64,000 nucleotides of DNA from Terriglobia bacterium. GTDB taxonomy: Bacteria; Acidobacteriota; Terriglobia; Terriglobales; Acidobacteriaceae. The stretch spans positions 1-64,000 of the forward strand of contig JAIQET010000007.1 in assembly GCA_020073645.1 (NCBI GenBank). The letters run 5' to 3'. The position numbers were made by a program, and so were the translations under genes. The notes beneath the pieces are model-generated. The model searched no databases. It had not been told where the DNA came from and saw nothing but the letters and a program-made list of their open reading frames with translations. Shown here piece after piece: positions 10,090 through 21,201 of the stretch. How positions within the stretch are numbered: the first letter of the stretch is position 1; each line of letters starts with the position of its first letter.

Positions 10090-10854
10090 ATGGTGGTCCA
10101 GGACCCTACCCATCGCTTCTCCTCACGCGTAGAAAACTACGTTCGCTACCGCCCCGGATATCCGCCCGAAGTCCTCGATCTTCTGCGGCGCGAATGCGTA
10201 CTCACACCCAGCTCGCTTGTGGCCGACATCGCGTCGGGCACCGGCATCCTCACCCGCATGTTTCTGGAGAATGGCAACCGCGTGTTCGGCGTGGAACCGA
10301 ATGCCGAGATGCGAAAGGCGGGCGAGGAGTATCTCGCGGGCTTCCCCGGATTTGTGAGCGTCTCCGGAACCGCCGAAGCGACCACTCTTCCGGATCGCAG
10401 CATAGACATCGTCACCGCCGCCCAGGCCGCGCATTGGTTTGATGGCGAGAAAGCACGCCGCGAATTCATCCGCATTCTCAAGCCGGGGGGCTGGACTGTA
10501 CTGGTGTGGAATGAACGCCGCACCGACTCGAGCGCCTTCCTACGTGCCTACGAGGCCATGCTGGTTACCCACGGCACCGACTACCAGGACGTGCGCCACG
10601 AACGGACCACCGCGGAAATCGGCGGGGTTTTCGCGCCTTCGCCCTACCAGGAACGATTGTTCGAGATGATCCAGGAATTTGATTACCCGGCGCTCGAAGG
10701 CCGGCTGCTGTCGTCTTCCTACACCCCGCAGCCAGGACACCCGAACCACGAGCCAATGCTGAAGGAGTTGCGTCGCATCTTCGAAATCCACCAGATGAAA
10801 GGCCGCGTCTCCTTCGAGTACGATACCCGCGTGTATTACGGACGACTGGCCTGA
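10090..10854 (+). CDS. Class I SAM-dependent methyltransferase
   Basis: The 254-residue protein begins RFSSRVENYVRYRPGYP and has a Rossmann methyltransferase core: motif I ADIASGTGILTRMF (about 44-57), acidic loop VFGVEPNAEM and TAQAAHWFD. This resembles the ubiquinone/biotin-type Methyltransf_11 group and its YRPGYP subfamily. The substrate is unknown. It diverges from proB with 152 bases between them. Confidence 0.85.
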   Translation: MVVQDPTHRFSSRVENYVRYRPGYPPEVLDLLRRECVLTPSSLVADIASGTGILTRMFLENGNRVFGVEPNAEMRKAGEEYLAGFPGFVSVSGTAEATTLPDRSIDIVTAAQAAHWFDGEKARREFIRILKPGGWTVLVWNERRTDSSAFLRAYEAMLVTHGTDYQDVRHERTTAEIGGVFAPSPYQERLFEMIQEFDYPALEGRLLSSSYTPQPGHPNHEPMLKELRRIFEIHQMKGRVSFEYDTRVYYGRLA

Positions 10855-10856
10855 GG

Positions 10857-10947
10857 GATTGTTGATTCTTGATTGTTGATTGTTGATTGAAAAATCCCTC
10901 CACAGCAGCCTTCAATCGACAATCAAGAATCAACAATCAACAATTCC
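10857..10947. repeat. Imperfect palindrome of GATTGTTGATT units
   Basis: GATTGTTGATT-type units on the left (10857-10888) are answered by AATCAAGAATCAACAATC on the right (10920-10945). This is one of several intergenic elements in the window built from near-repeated 7-9 base words in inverted orientation. It reads into the decarboxylase frame and creates a spurious longer N-terminus. Confidence 0.7.
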
Positions 10948-10958
10948 GTGAGGTCGCC

Positions 10959-12395
10959 TTGCCCGACGAGAAATCCTTCCACATGTCTCCCGACGATTTC
11001 CGCCGTCACGGCCACGCCGTGGTGGACTGGATCGCCGACTACTACTCCCGTATCGAGACCTTCCCTGTACTCTCCCGCGTGGAGCCCGGGCAGATTCGCG
11101 CCTCGCTCCCGCTCCAGCCACCGGCGAAAGGCGAATCCGTCGAAACCATGCTGCGCGATGTCGAAACCCTGATCCTCCCCGGCGTCACTCACTGGCAGTC
11201 GCCGAATTTCTATGCCTATTTCCCGTGCAACGCCTCGGGGCCCGCGATTCTCGGAGACCTGCTGTCCTCGGGCCTGGGCGTGCAGGGCATGCTATGGGCA
11301 ACCAGTCCAGCCTGCACCGAACTGGAGACCCACGTTCTCGACTGGCTGGTCGGCATGCTCGCTCTGCCGCAGAAATTTCTTTCCAGCAGCAGCGGCGGCG
11401 GCGTGATCCAGGACACGGCTTCGAGCGCCTCGCTCTGTGCGCTGCTGGCCGCCCGCGAGCGCGCCACCAATTTCTCCAGCAACCGCCGCGGATGCGATGG
11501 AAAACTCGTCGCCTATACCTCCAGCCAGGCGCACTCTTCGATCGAGAAGGCCGTGCAAATTGCCGGCCTCGGCGGCGACCACCTGCGGCTCATCCCAGTG
11601 GACAAGAACTTCGCCATGCAGCCCGACGCGCTGGGGCGCCAGATCACCACAGACCGGCAGGCCGGACTCGTGCCCTGCTTCGTGGCCGCCACGGTGGGGA
11701 CAACATCTTCCAACGCGATGGATCCGGTTGCCGAAATCGGTCGCATCTGCTGCGAGCACAACCTCTGGCTGCACGTGGATGCCGCCATGTCCGGCACCGC
11801 CGCGCTCTGTCCTGAGTTCCGCCACATTCACAACGGGCTCGAGCTCGCTGACAGCTACTGCTTCAATCCCCACAAGTGGATGTTCACGAACTTCGATTGC
11901 GATTGCTTCTACGTAGCCGACCGTAAGGCGCTCATTCAGACGCTCAGTGTCCTGCCGGAATATCTGCGCAATAAGGCAACCGAGTCGGGTGCAGTGATTG
12001 ATTATCGCAACTGGCAGATTCCGATGGGCCGCCGTTTCCGCGCGCTGAAACTCTGGTTTGTGATCCGGCACTACGGCGTGGAAGGCCTCCAGCATCACGT
12101 GCGCGAGCACGTCCGCCTGGCCCAGCAGTTCGCCGATTGGGTTCGCCACGACGCCCGTTTCGAATTGGCGGCGCCCGTGCCGTTGAACCTGGTCTGTTTC
12201 CGCCACAGAGGCGGAGACGAAGCCAATCAAACCTTGATGGATCGCCTGAACCGCAGCGGCGATCTCTACCTCACGCACACTCGTCTGAACGACCGCCTCA
12301 CCTTGCGCCTGTGCGTCGGGCAGACCAACACCGCGGAGCGCCACGTGGAGCACGCGTGGAAGAGGATTCAGGAGGAAGCTGCGAGTTTGCCTTAG
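10959..12395 (+). CDS. PLP-dependent aromatic-L-amino-acid decarboxylase family enzyme
   Basis: The protein belongs to PLP group II decarboxylases (DOPA/tryptophan/tyrosine decarboxylases). With a TTG start at 10959 (GAGGT four bases upstream) it has 478 residues, the family size. The PLP lysine is K306 in FNPHKWMFTNFDC, the aspartate that contacts the pyridine nitrogen is D274 in HVDAAMSG, and the stacking histidine is H192 in SSQAHSS. An ATG at 10983 is an alternative, and the longer frame from 10887 only translates a repeat. The product would be a biogenic amine; the amino acid preferred cannot be read. Confidence 0.9.
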   Translation: MPDEKSFHMSPDDFRRHGHAVVDWIADYYSRIETFPVLSRVEPGQIRASLPLQPPAKGESVETMLRDVETLILPGVTHWQSPNFYAYFPCNASGPAILGDLLSSGLGVQGMLWATSPACTELETHVLDWLVGMLALPQKFLSSSSGGGVIQDTASSASLCALLAARERATNFSSNRRGCDGKLVAYTSSQAHSSIEKAVQIAGLGGDHLRLIPVDKNFAMQPDALGRQITTDRQAGLVPCFVAATVGTTSSNAMDPVAEIGRICCEHNLWLHVDAAMSGTAALCPEFRHIHNGLELADSYCFNPHKWMFTNFDCDCFYVADRKALIQTLSVLPEYLRNKATESGAVIDYRNWQIPMGRRFRALKLWFVIRHYGVEGLQHHVREHVRLAQQFADWVRHDARFELAAPVPLNLVCFRHRGGDEANQTLMDRLNRSGDLYLTHTRLNDRLTLRLCVGQTNTAERHVEHAWKRIQEEAASLP

Positions 12396-12457
12396 AGACG
12401 CAGCTTGCTGCGTCTGGCACTTCCAATACTGGAGACGTAGCAAGCTACGTCTCTACG
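12391..12457. repeat. Inverted pair of GACGCAG/GACGTAG repeats between convergent genes
   Basis: GAGACGCAGCTTGCTGCGTC (12391-12411) and GAGACGTAGCAAGCTACGTC (12432-12452) are hairpins of the same family as 6536-6562. They lie between the convergent decarboxylase and GAF genes and may act as a two-way transcript end. Confidence 0.65.
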
Positions 12458-12462
12458 GGGCA

Positions 12463-12975
12463 TTACTTCTCTCCCACCGCCGCGGATCGGACGGTCGTTG
12501 CCGAGGCGGACTGAGGTGCCCGGGCCTGCGGCTTGGGTTCGGCCTCGGGCGCAGTGGCGGCTGTTCCTCGAGCTTTTCGGACGATGTACTTACCGGGTCC
12601 GGCCAGGAAGCGAGCCAGCACATCGGCAACCTGCTCGAGCAGAACCCGGTCCTCGGCGCCAAAGGCGTTTTCGCGATCGCTCTCTACTGCCAGAACACCC
12701 AGTTCCCGCGTCGCCAGCTTGATCGAAACCAGAATCTTCGACTGCGTTTCCGCCAGCGCCACCTGCCCGGGATGCTGGTCCCGGCCAGCCTCCAGCAGTT
12801 GCTGCGGCGTGTTTTTGCCGACCGCCAGATAGATACCCATCCACGTGTAATGGCGGCCGTGGCAGAGCAGTTCGATAACATCTTCCAGCGGAGAATGGTG
12901 AAAGGAAGGCTTGTTCGCAGCGAGCACACGCTTAACTTCTGCGAGCAGTTCGCGGGCGGAACGATAGGTTTTCAC
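12463..12975 (-). CDS. GAF-domain protein
   Basis: The 170-residue form starts at a GTG (12975) with AGGAC upstream; an ATG at 13044 would add 23 residues. The central part reads as a GAF domain (YTWMGIYLAVG, then ALAET, ILVSIK, LGVLAVESDRENAFGAEDRVLLEQVADVLARFL), similar to the small GAF/fRMsr-type proteins. I cannot place the redox cysteines of free-methionine sulfoxide reductase. A long Ala/Pro-rich tail follows. The ligand is unknown. Confidence 0.75.
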   Translation of the reverse strand: MKTYRSARELLAEVKRVLAANKPSFHHSPLEDVIELLCHGRHYTWMGIYLAVGKNTPQQLLEAGRDQHPGQVALAETQSKILVSIKLATRELGVLAVESDRENAFGAEDRVLLEQVADVLARFLAGPGKYIVRKARGTAATAPEAEPKPQARAPQSASATTVRSAAVGEK

Positions 12976-13053
12976 GTTTGAGTCCTGACCGGCAAAGATT
13001 TGGGAATTCGTGGCTAGTCTAGCCGCCGGGAGAACCACGGTCAACGATTAAGC

Positions 13054-13180
13054 CGTAGCGCCGGCGTCCCGCCGGCCGCCACAGTGCTTGTCCGCCACGA
13101 GGCCCGTAGGAAATCCTTGGCCTGCCACCAAGTATGCATGAGCCGTCTGCATCGTGGCCGGCGGGACGCCGGCGCTACGG
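13054..13180. repeat. Two inverted copies of the GCCGGCGTCCCGCCGGC repeat
   Basis: A forward copy (13054-13076) and a reverse copy (13157-13180) of the same palindromic unit face each other about 80 bases apart, forming a REP-doublet-like arrangement. The interval 12976-13185 has no gene. Confidence 0.75.
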
Positions 13181-13185
13181 CGGTC

Positions 13186-14190
13186 TCACTTCCGCTTCTC
13201 CAGGTCCTTCGGCTGGTCGGGAGGTGGAGGAGGAATCGACGAGGCCGGCCGCATACCTGTGGCCGTCGCGTTGGCCGGGGCCGCGGGGTTTACGCCAAAA
13301 TCCCAGACGTAAAGGTTCATGCCTTGTTTGCCCAGCATCTCGACCACGGCATACTCCCCGGGCGTGAGCGGGCTGGTGGGGGTCACTTTCACCCAGCCGC
13401 CGGTGAGCTGCTCGGATGTGGTCGGAACCAGCTTTTGCTCCTGGCTGACCTTGCCGTACACCGCGATCTTGATGTCGCCCACGATGCGCTTGTCGCCCTT
13501 GGCCTGCAGGCGCACAATGCGGAACCGGTCCCAGGGCTCCTCCGGTTGTTGGACGTTATGCACCGGCATCTGGGGCTCCGTGGTGGCGTTGTCGCTCTGG
13601 TCCTGTTGTTCGACATTCGCGTAGATTGCCGGCAGCGCGGCATGCGATTGAACCTTCGCGTGCGTTCCGGGAATCTCGATGGTCTGTTTGGCGCTGGCGA
13701 TAGGATTGATCGTCGCCCGCAGAATGTTTCCTTTCATGTTCTTGTTGAGCTGGCCGCCCTGCTGCTGCAATTCCACCAGCTCGGGCTGGCCCTGGAAGGT
13801 GTCGAGTAACATGATGCCGCCTTCCTCGGGCAGGCGCAGGCCGGGCGCGACCTGGGGCGTCTTGAGCTCTTCGGCCTTGCGTTCCGCCTCCAGCTCCTTG
13901 TCGAGTTCCACCGCCTCCGGGGCGGACTTCCCGGCGGCGCGGTCTTTCTCAAACTGCTCCGTTGCCGCCCAGTCCACCAGGTCTTTGGGCACTTCTTCCC
14001 ACTCGTTGCGCTCGGCGCTGAGATAGCGGACGCGGTCGCCCTTCACCTCATACTTGGTGACCAGTTGGTAGGAGCCGTCTTTCAGGATCAGCCGCTTGGC
14101 AAGTTCCTGGGCGGTGGCCTGGCAGACCAGAAAAGCACAAGCCCCAACGATAAGTACGGACAGAAAACGTGATGTGGCCCTGCGCCGCAT
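13186..14190 (-). CDS. Secreted protein of unknown function
   Basis: The 334-residue protein has a clear signal peptide (RRRATSRFLSVLIVGACAFLVCQATAQ). A region of short beta-rich repeats follows (LILKDGSYQLVTKYEVKGDRVRYLSAERNEWEEVP), then an acidic, alanine-rich helix, and a Pro-rich end. I do not recognise the family. The KDGSYQLV segment resembles parts seen in other Acidobacteria exported proteins. The start at 14190 is chosen for the signal peptide; the frame extends further but overlaps the response regulator. Confidence 0.7.
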   Translation of the reverse strand: MRRRATSRFLSVLIVGACAFLVCQATAQELAKRLILKDGSYQLVTKYEVKGDRVRYLSAERNEWEEVPKDLVDWAATEQFEKDRAAGKSAPEAVELDKELEAERKAEELKTPQVAPGLRLPEEGGIMLLDTFQGQPELVELQQQGGQLNKNMKGNILRATINPIASAKQTIEIPGTHAKVQSHAALPAIYANVEQQDQSDNATTEPQMPVHNVQQPEEPWDRFRIVRLQAKGDKRIVGDIKIAVYGKVSQEQKLVPTTSEQLTGGWVKVTPTSPLTPGEYAVVEMLGKQGMNLYVWDFGVNPAAPANATATGMRPASSIPPPPPDQPKDLEKRK

Positions 14191-14332
14191 ATCACCATTA
14201 TCGGTCGGATAGAGCCTTCTTGCACTACATTTGGATGCAGGCTGCGACGCAGGCTGGTGGTCCAGGATGGCCGCGCTGCGGTTTTCAGCGGGCCGGCGGA
14301 GTGGATCGGTATGGGCTGCGGGTCGGCTGAAA

Positions 14333-15004
14333 CTAGGCCTTCTGCAGGACCCACTCCAAGGTTTTTTCCTGAAATTGAAATCCGTACCGTTGCCAGGGAG
14401 CACCGGGTGACTCTTGGCGAACCACGCGCGCCCGGCCCACATAGCGCTCTGCTCCGCCCACCAGAAAAACTTCGACGATCGCATCCTTGACCAGGGGCTG
14501 CGCGCAATTACAGAGGAACCCTTCCGCACTCACATTCTCGGTGGCAGTCAACTCTTCAAATGTTTTCCCGCTGGCGTCGGTCCCCCGCAGTTTCAGCGTG
14601 ACCCGCATGCGGACGCGCACGCTCGACCGGCGCTCCGGCCGCTTGTTCAGCAGTTCGGCACCCAACCTGCGCTTGAGTTCGACAAAATCCACGGGCTTCT
14701 CGAAGTAAGCAGTTGCACCCAGGTTTTCGCAGTGCTCCTTATACTTCGCTGCCGACTCCCCGCTAATCACGAATATGGGGGTCAGGCCTGTATAGCTGAG
14801 GGAATGGAAACTCTGACACAGCTCGAATCCCGAGAACTTTGGCATCATTAAGTCCAGCAGGATGGCGTCAGGTTTATGTTCCAACGCCAGTCCGAGAGCT
14901 TGCTCCGGATTCCCGGTGTCGATGATTTCGTAGGTGTCCGCCAAACGCTTGCGCAGCAGACCGCGCATGGCTGGGTCGTCGTCCACGATCAGGATTTTCT
15001 GCAT
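14333..15004 (-). CDS. Response regulator with REC and PilZ domains
   Basis: The 223-residue protein has an N-terminal receiver domain (acidic pocket D8-D10, phospho-acceptor D51 in LLDLMMP, K103 in FEKPVD) and a C-terminal PilZ domain with the c-di-GMP motif pair RRSSVR (125-130) and NVSAEG (157-162). It could couple phosphorylation to c-di-GMP binding. It lies 45 bases downstream of the hybrid histidine kinase on the same strand, and that kinase is a likely partner. Confidence 0.92.
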   Translation of the reverse strand: MQKILIVDDDPAMRGLLRKRLADTYEIIDTGNPEQALGLALEHKPDAILLDLMMPKFSGFELCQSFHSLSYTGLTPIFVISGESAAKYKEHCENLGATAYFEKPVDFVELKRRLGAELLNKRPERRSSVRVRMRVTLKLRGTDASGKTFEELTATENVSAEGFLCNCAQPLVKDAIVEVFLVGGAERYVGRARVVRQESPGAPWQRYGFQFQEKTLEWVLQKA

Positions 15005-15049
15005 GCGATGCCCCCGATGAAAAAGATCGATGCTACGACCATGGCTGAA

Positions 15050-16888
15050 TCATTTGGTTGCAGCCGCCAGCACACTGCCCAACGCCTCCCGGATCTTGCT
15101 TGCCAAGCCGTCACGCGTAAAGGGTTTCATCAGAAAAAAACTGCCGGGTTCGAGAACCGCATGGCCGGCGACGGTCTTGCCAGTATAGCCCGACATGTAC
15201 ACCGTTCTGATCTCGGGGCGTTGCTGGGTTAGTTGCTGGGCCAGCAGGGGGCCGCTCATTCCGGGCATTACCACGTCGGTCAGCAACAGGTGGATGGTGG
15301 GCTTGTACTGCTGACTGGTTTGCAAGGCATCTTTGCCATCTTTCGCCACCAGCACGGTGTAGCCGCTGCGCTCGAGAAGATTGCGCGTTAAGTTCCGGAG
15401 ACCGTCTTCATCTTCCACCAGCAGCACGGTTTCAGTCCCTCGCAGGGAGGTGCTTAGGTTGGCACGCGGCTGCTCGGGCGCGATGGTTTCCGGCACACTG
15501 GGGAGGTAAACCTTGAAAGTAGTGCCGACACCGGGCTCGCTGTATACGTTGATGTATCCGCCGCTCTGCTTGACGACTCCATAAACCATGGAGAGCCCGA
15601 GTCCGGTGCCCTTGCCTTTCTCCTTGGTGGTAAAGAAAGGTTCAAAGATCTGGGCTTGCGTGGCAGCGTCCATGCCAACGCCCGTGTCGGTCACGGTAAG
15701 GCACACGTAAGGGCCGGTTTGAACCGGGTAGGGAGAGCTCTGGGCAAAGGCTTCGTCGATTTCGGCATTGGCGGTCTCCAGCGATAGCTTCCCCCCCTGC
15801 GGCATGGCATCGCGGGCGTTTACCGCCATATTCAGGATGACTTGTTCGATCTGCCCTTGATCGGCCTTGACTCTTCCCAGCCCCGGTTGCAGAACCGCAG
15901 TCAGCTCAATGTCTTCGCCAATCAGCCGCCGGAGCATTTTTTCGACCTCGGTGATCACTACATTCAAATCGAGGACCTTGGCTTCCAACACCTGCTGGCG
16001 ACTGAAGGCGAGGAGCTGGCGGGTCAATCCCGCAGCCTGTTTTCCCGCGCGCAGGATCTCGTCCACGCTGTCACGCAGCGGATCGTCCTTCTGTACTCCT
16101 TCCTCCAGAATCTCACCGTAGCCAATGATGACCCCGAGCAGGTTATTGAAGTCGTGAGCGACCCCTCCGGAGAGCCGACCCACGGCCTCCATTTTCTGTG
16201 CCTGATGAAACTGCTGTTCCAGACGCCGGCGCCCGGTAATGTCGCGGTTGACGATGACCAGTTTCTCGACTTTCCCGTCGCTGTCCAGGATGGTGCTTGC
16301 CGTAGACTCCAGAGCGCACCAGCTGCCATCCTTGTGGCGCATCCGGTATTCAATTCTCCGCCCTACACCGGTGGTGAGGGCTCCTTTGGCTGCTTCCTGG
16401 ACCAGCGCGCGATCGTCGGGATGGATTTGTTCCAGCGACGATGTGAGCCGGAGTTCTTCCGGACTATAGCCCAGAACCCTCTGATAGGCCGGACTGTTGT
16501 AGAGTCGATGGCCCTCGGCATCCACCACGGCGATCAAGTCGGCGGCATTCTCCGTGATCAGCCGGAAAAGCTCCTCGCCCTCAATCAGTCGCCGGCTCAT
16601 GCGGTGAATCTGAAGCTGCTGATAAACCGTGTAGAGGTCGAATAGCAGGACCAGGCCCACCAAGCCACGGGCGGCATAAGACAAGTCCGGGAAACGGAGA
16701 TCTCCTCCTCCCGGATGCACCATGGGGAACACGAACGAAACAATGCCCAAGGTCAACAGGAGAGTGACCAGAACCGCAGACGACCAGAGCCACCACTCGC
16801 GCAGCTCGATCTTGCGCATTCCAGCCCGAACCCCGCTGGGGGTAGCTGAACTGGGGGTGTTGGGGTCCCTTGAACCGGTTTGCTTCAT
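15050..16888 (-). CDS. Hybrid sensor histidine kinase (TM-PAS-HisKA-HATPase-REC)
   Basis: From the ATG at 16888 (GGAAG just upstream) the protein has 612 residues. Two membrane helices lie at about 35-58 and 72-90. A PAS domain (about 105-220) follows, then HisKA with phospho-His H245 in GGVAHDFNNLLG, a HATPase domain (NARDAMPQGG, DTGVGMD, GTGLGLS) and a C-terminal receiver with phospho-Asp D538 in LLTDVVMPGMSG. An ATG at 16963 is possible but has no ribosome site. The next gene is a REC-PilZ regulator. The signal is unknown. Confidence 0.93.
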   Translation of the reverse strand: MKQTGSRDPNTPSSATPSGVRAGMRKIELREWWLWSSAVLVTLLLTLGIVSFVFPMVHPGGGDLRFPDLSYAARGLVGLVLLFDLYTVYQQLQIHRMSRRLIEGEELFRLITENAADLIAVVDAEGHRLYNSPAYQRVLGYSPEELRLTSSLEQIHPDDRALVQEAAKGALTTGVGRRIEYRMRHKDGSWCALESTASTILDSDGKVEKLVIVNRDITGRRRLEQQFHQAQKMEAVGRLSGGVAHDFNNLLGVIIGYGEILEEGVQKDDPLRDSVDEILRAGKQAAGLTRQLLAFSRQQVLEAKVLDLNVVITEVEKMLRRLIGEDIELTAVLQPGLGRVKADQGQIEQVILNMAVNARDAMPQGGKLSLETANAEIDEAFAQSSPYPVQTGPYVCLTVTDTGVGMDAATQAQIFEPFFTTKEKGKGTGLGLSMVYGVVKQSGGYINVYSEPGVGTTFKVYLPSVPETIAPEQPRANLSTSLRGTETVLLVEDEDGLRNLTRNLLERSGYTVLVAKDGKDALQTSQQYKPTIHLLLTDVVMPGMSGPLLAQQLTQQRPEIRTVYMSGYTGKTVAGHAVLEPGSFFLMKPFTRDGLASKIREALGSVLAAATK

Positions 16889-17147
16889 ACTTCCGGAGAC
16901 CCGTCCGCGGAAAGCACTCTTCTCCTTCAGCAGTTGTTTCAATATTATGGAAAGACCATACACAGCAACAAACCTCCTCCACCGCAGCGCGCAGAGAGCG
17001 TGAGAGAGGGCTTATCCCAGAAAAACGGGACCAAGCTGATCCGGCTCTAAAATCCGCCCAAGCAACACGTTGCGGAGCATTTCATGCCACGGCATAGCCA
17101 TCCCTGCCCCTCAGACACAATGCTAGAGAAACACTCTCGAAACGCCC

Positions 17148-17163
17148 TGTGATATCGATCACG
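17148..17163. promoter_or_regulatory. CRP/FNR-type palindrome TGTGATATCGATCACG
   Basis: TGTGA-N6-TCACG matches nine of ten conserved positions of the CRP-family site TGTGA-N6-TCACA. It lies in the 533-base divergent gap between the histidine kinase and pyrG, about 260 bases from each start. Nothing else in 16889-17421 looks like a gene. No regulator gene of this family is in the window. Confidence 0.4.
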
Positions 17164-17409
17164 GAGGAGGTGACGCTCGTAACCCGTTCTATGGTCAAAA
17201 TACTCAAGTTTGGCAGCAAACTGCGCCGCTTCTCCATGGCATCGGTTTGAACAGACGATATGGAGGTGCTCCCTGCCTGGGGTGGCGCCGGCACCACCTC
17301 TGTTTTCCTGGAATTGCTGGCATCTCTTTCCGAGCCATTCTTTTCCACAACCTTTTCTGGCATAATTGGTCGTGCACCCATCCTGCACAAAATTCCAAAG
17401 ACAATTTAG

Positions 17410-19095
<1,686 letters not shown>

Positions 19096-19141
19096 GCAAC
19101 CGCCGTGCGGCGGTGAAAAACTGAGAACCGGGAACTGCGAA

Positions 19142-19990
19142 CTGACAACTGCTTTCCAACTCGAAAACGTCCGCATCGGAGACGGCGGCCTGTTCCTGAT
19201 CGCCGGACCCTGCGTAATCGAAAGCGAAAAGCACGCCCTCTTCATGGCCGAGGTCATCAAGGGCGTCACCCGCTCGCTTAACTTGCCCTTCATCTTCAAA
19301 GCTTCCTACGATAAGGCCAATCGAACCTCCATTCGCAGCTTTCGTGGCCCCGGCCTCGCCGAAGGGCTGCGCATTCTGAAAAAGGTCAAGGACGAAGTTC
19401 ACGTCCCGGTGCTCACCGATGTGCATGAGGTTCAGGACGTCTCCAAGGTCGCCGAAGTCGCCGACGTGCTTCAGATTCCTGCTTTCCTCTGCCGCCAGAC
19501 GGATCTGGTCGTGGCCGCGGCTATGAGCGAGCGCGTGGTGAACATCAAGAAGGGCCAATTCGTTTCCCCGTGGGACATGAAGCACATCGTCGAAAAATGT
19601 CACACCGCGGGCAACGATCGCGTGTTCGTCACCGAGCGCGGATCGAGCTTCGGCTACAACAATCTGGTCGTAGACATGCGCTCGCTGGCCATCATGCGCA
19701 AATTCGCGCCCGTGGTGTTCGACGCCACCCACTCGGTGCAGTTGCCCTCAGCTTCACACGGCGATGAAGATCAACCCCCAGCGAGCGGCGGTCAACCGGA
19801 ATTCATCCCAGTGCTGGCCCGCGCTGCCGTCGCCGCCGGCGTGGACGGCGTGTTCCTGGAAGTCCATGACAATCCCAAGGAAGCCAAGTCCGACGGGGCC
19901 AACGCGCTGGAATCCACCAAGCTGCGCGGGGTCCTGAAGGAATTGCTGGCCGTGCACGGGGCGCTGGCGGGAGCGCATCTGACACCGTAG
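19142..19990 (+). CDS. kdsA: Kdo-8-phosphate synthase KdsA, probable CTG start
   Basis: It condenses PEP and arabinose-5-phosphate to Kdo-8-phosphate for LPS. The full conserved protein begins [30 protein letters not shown], but the frame back to the stop inside pyrG holds no ATG, GTG or TTG. CTG at 19142 gives 282 residues, the family length. The first ATG (19244) would delete the GPC-x-I-E-S motif. That motif's Cys (C24), with H in [10 protein letters not shown] in FLEVHDNP and a later D, marks the metal-dependent class. A weak GGGAA lies ten bases upstream, inside a repeat-like stretch. An undetected frameshift is the alternative. Confidence 0.9.
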   Translation: MTTAFQLENVRIGDGGLFLIAGPCVIESEKHALFMAEVIKGVTRSLNLPFIFKASYDKANRTSIRSFRGPGLAEGLRILKKVKDEVHVPVLTDVHEVQDVSKVAEVADVLQIPAFLCRQTDLVVAAAMSERVVNIKKGQFVSPWDMKHIVEKCHTAGNDRVFVTERGSSFGYNNLVVDMRSLAIMRKFAPVVFDATHSVQLPSASHGDEDQPPASGGQPEFIPVLARAAVAAGVDGVFLEVHDNPKEAKSDGANALESTKLRGVLKELLAVHGALAGAHLTP

Positions 19991-20046
19991 CCTGATCCCC
20001 CGCTTCCGAATCTGCTACCATCCCAATCTCATCAGACGCCTGGGCC

Positions 20047-21198
20047 ATGCTGACTTTTGCTGCCATTGCCGGCCTCGTAATCATCCTCGCCGTCCTGCTG
20101 GACGCCTTTGAAACCGTCGTCCTGCCGCGTCGCATTACCCGCCATTTCCGGCTGACCGCGTGGTTCTACCGCAACACCTGGCGGCCCTGGGTGAAGCTGG
20201 CGCAGCGCATCCAATCACCCAACCGGCGGGAAGCTTTTCTCAGCTACTTCGGCCCCTTGTCTCTCATTCTCTTGCTGGTGTTCTGGGCGGCGGGCCTCAT
20301 CTTCGGTTTTGCCTTGCTGCAGTACGGAGCCGGCGAGCATGTAAGACTCGGCGATGAGCCCATCACGTTTGGGATTCTGGTCTATCACAGCGGCGAGACG
20401 TTCTTCACCCTGGGATATGGTGACATCGTTCCCAGCAACGGATTCGCCCGAGCGTTGGCGGTGATTGAAGCCGGCATGGGATTCGCCTTTCTGGGCGTGG
20501 TGATCGGCTACCTGCCGGTGGTCTATCAGGCGTTTTCCACTCGGGAGCTTGAGATCTCCAAGCTCGACTCCCGCGCCGGTTCGCCTCCCACTGCCGGCGA
20601 ATTGCTCGCCCGGCTGGGCTGCTGCCCGGACCAGATCGTGCTGGACCAAATTTTTCGCGACTGGGAACACTGGTCAGCCGACCTTCTGGCCAATCATCTC
20701 TCGTATCCCGTGCTCAGCTTTTTCCGCTCTCAGCACAGCAACCAGTCTTGGCTGGGTGCGCTCACCGTGATGCTGGACGTCACGGCGCTGGTCATGACCG
20801 GAATTGAGGGTATAACTCAGGACCAGGCCAAACTTACCTTTGCCATGGCGCGGCATGCCGCAGTGGATCTGGCACAGGTGGTCAATGCGCGCTACGATCC
20901 GCATGCCGAGAACCGTTTGACCAACGAGGAATTCGAGCAACTGCGGCAAGCCCTGGCCGCCAGCGGATTGACCTTGCGCCAGGATGATGACGCCGATCAG
21001 AAGCTGGCCAAACTACGCTCCATGTACGAGCCCTACGTGCAAGCGATCGGCCGCAACATGCTGATCACGCTGCCGCCGTGGATACCATCAGAAAAGAAAC
21101 GAGACAATTGGCAGGGCGGGCCCTGGGACAAGATCATTCAGGCCAAAGGCCTGGGCGAACTGGGCAAACCCGCTAGGGTGAGGGACGAGCACTTCTAG
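20047..21198 (+). CDS. Potassium channel-like membrane protein
   Basis: The 383-residue protein has an N-terminal membrane helix, then a two-helix pore unit with the K+ selectivity filter TLGYGD (within HSGETFFTLGYGDIVPSN). A long cytoplasmic helical region of about 200 residues follows. It is of the two-transmembrane-plus-pore type seen in bacterial ion-channel (Ion_trans_2) proteins. The C-terminal part is not a recognisable RCK domain. It lies between kdsA and kdsD, but a role in LPS is not evident. Confidence 0.85.
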   Translation: MLTFAAIAGLVIILAVLLDAFETVVLPRRITRHFRLTAWFYRNTWRPWVKLAQRIQSPNRREAFLSYFGPLSLILLLVFWAAGLIFGFALLQYGAGEHVRLGDEPITFGILVYHSGETFFTLGYGDIVPSNGFARALAVIEAGMGFAFLGVVIGYLPVVYQAFSTRELEISKLDSRAGSPPTAGELLARLGCCPDQIVLDQIFRDWEHWSADLLANHLSYPVLSFFRSQHSNQSWLGALTVMLDVTALVMTGIEGITQDQAKLTFAMARHAAVDLAQVVNARYDPHAENRLTNEEFEQLRQALAASGLTLRQDDDADQKLAKLRSMYEPYVQAIGRNMLITLPPWIPSEKKRDNWQGGPWDKIIQAKGLGELGKPARVRDEHF

Positions 21199-21201
21199 CG
21201 G

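Noticed and set aside
10857-10947. Inverted repeats as ends of an insertion sequence
   Set aside because: They enclose only about 30 bases, with no transposase; they are a short palindromic element.
17160-17240. Short plus-strand ORF after GGAGGAGG near 17163
   Set aside because: The ribosome-site spacing does not fit an ATG and the peptide of about 26 residues has no recognisable feature.
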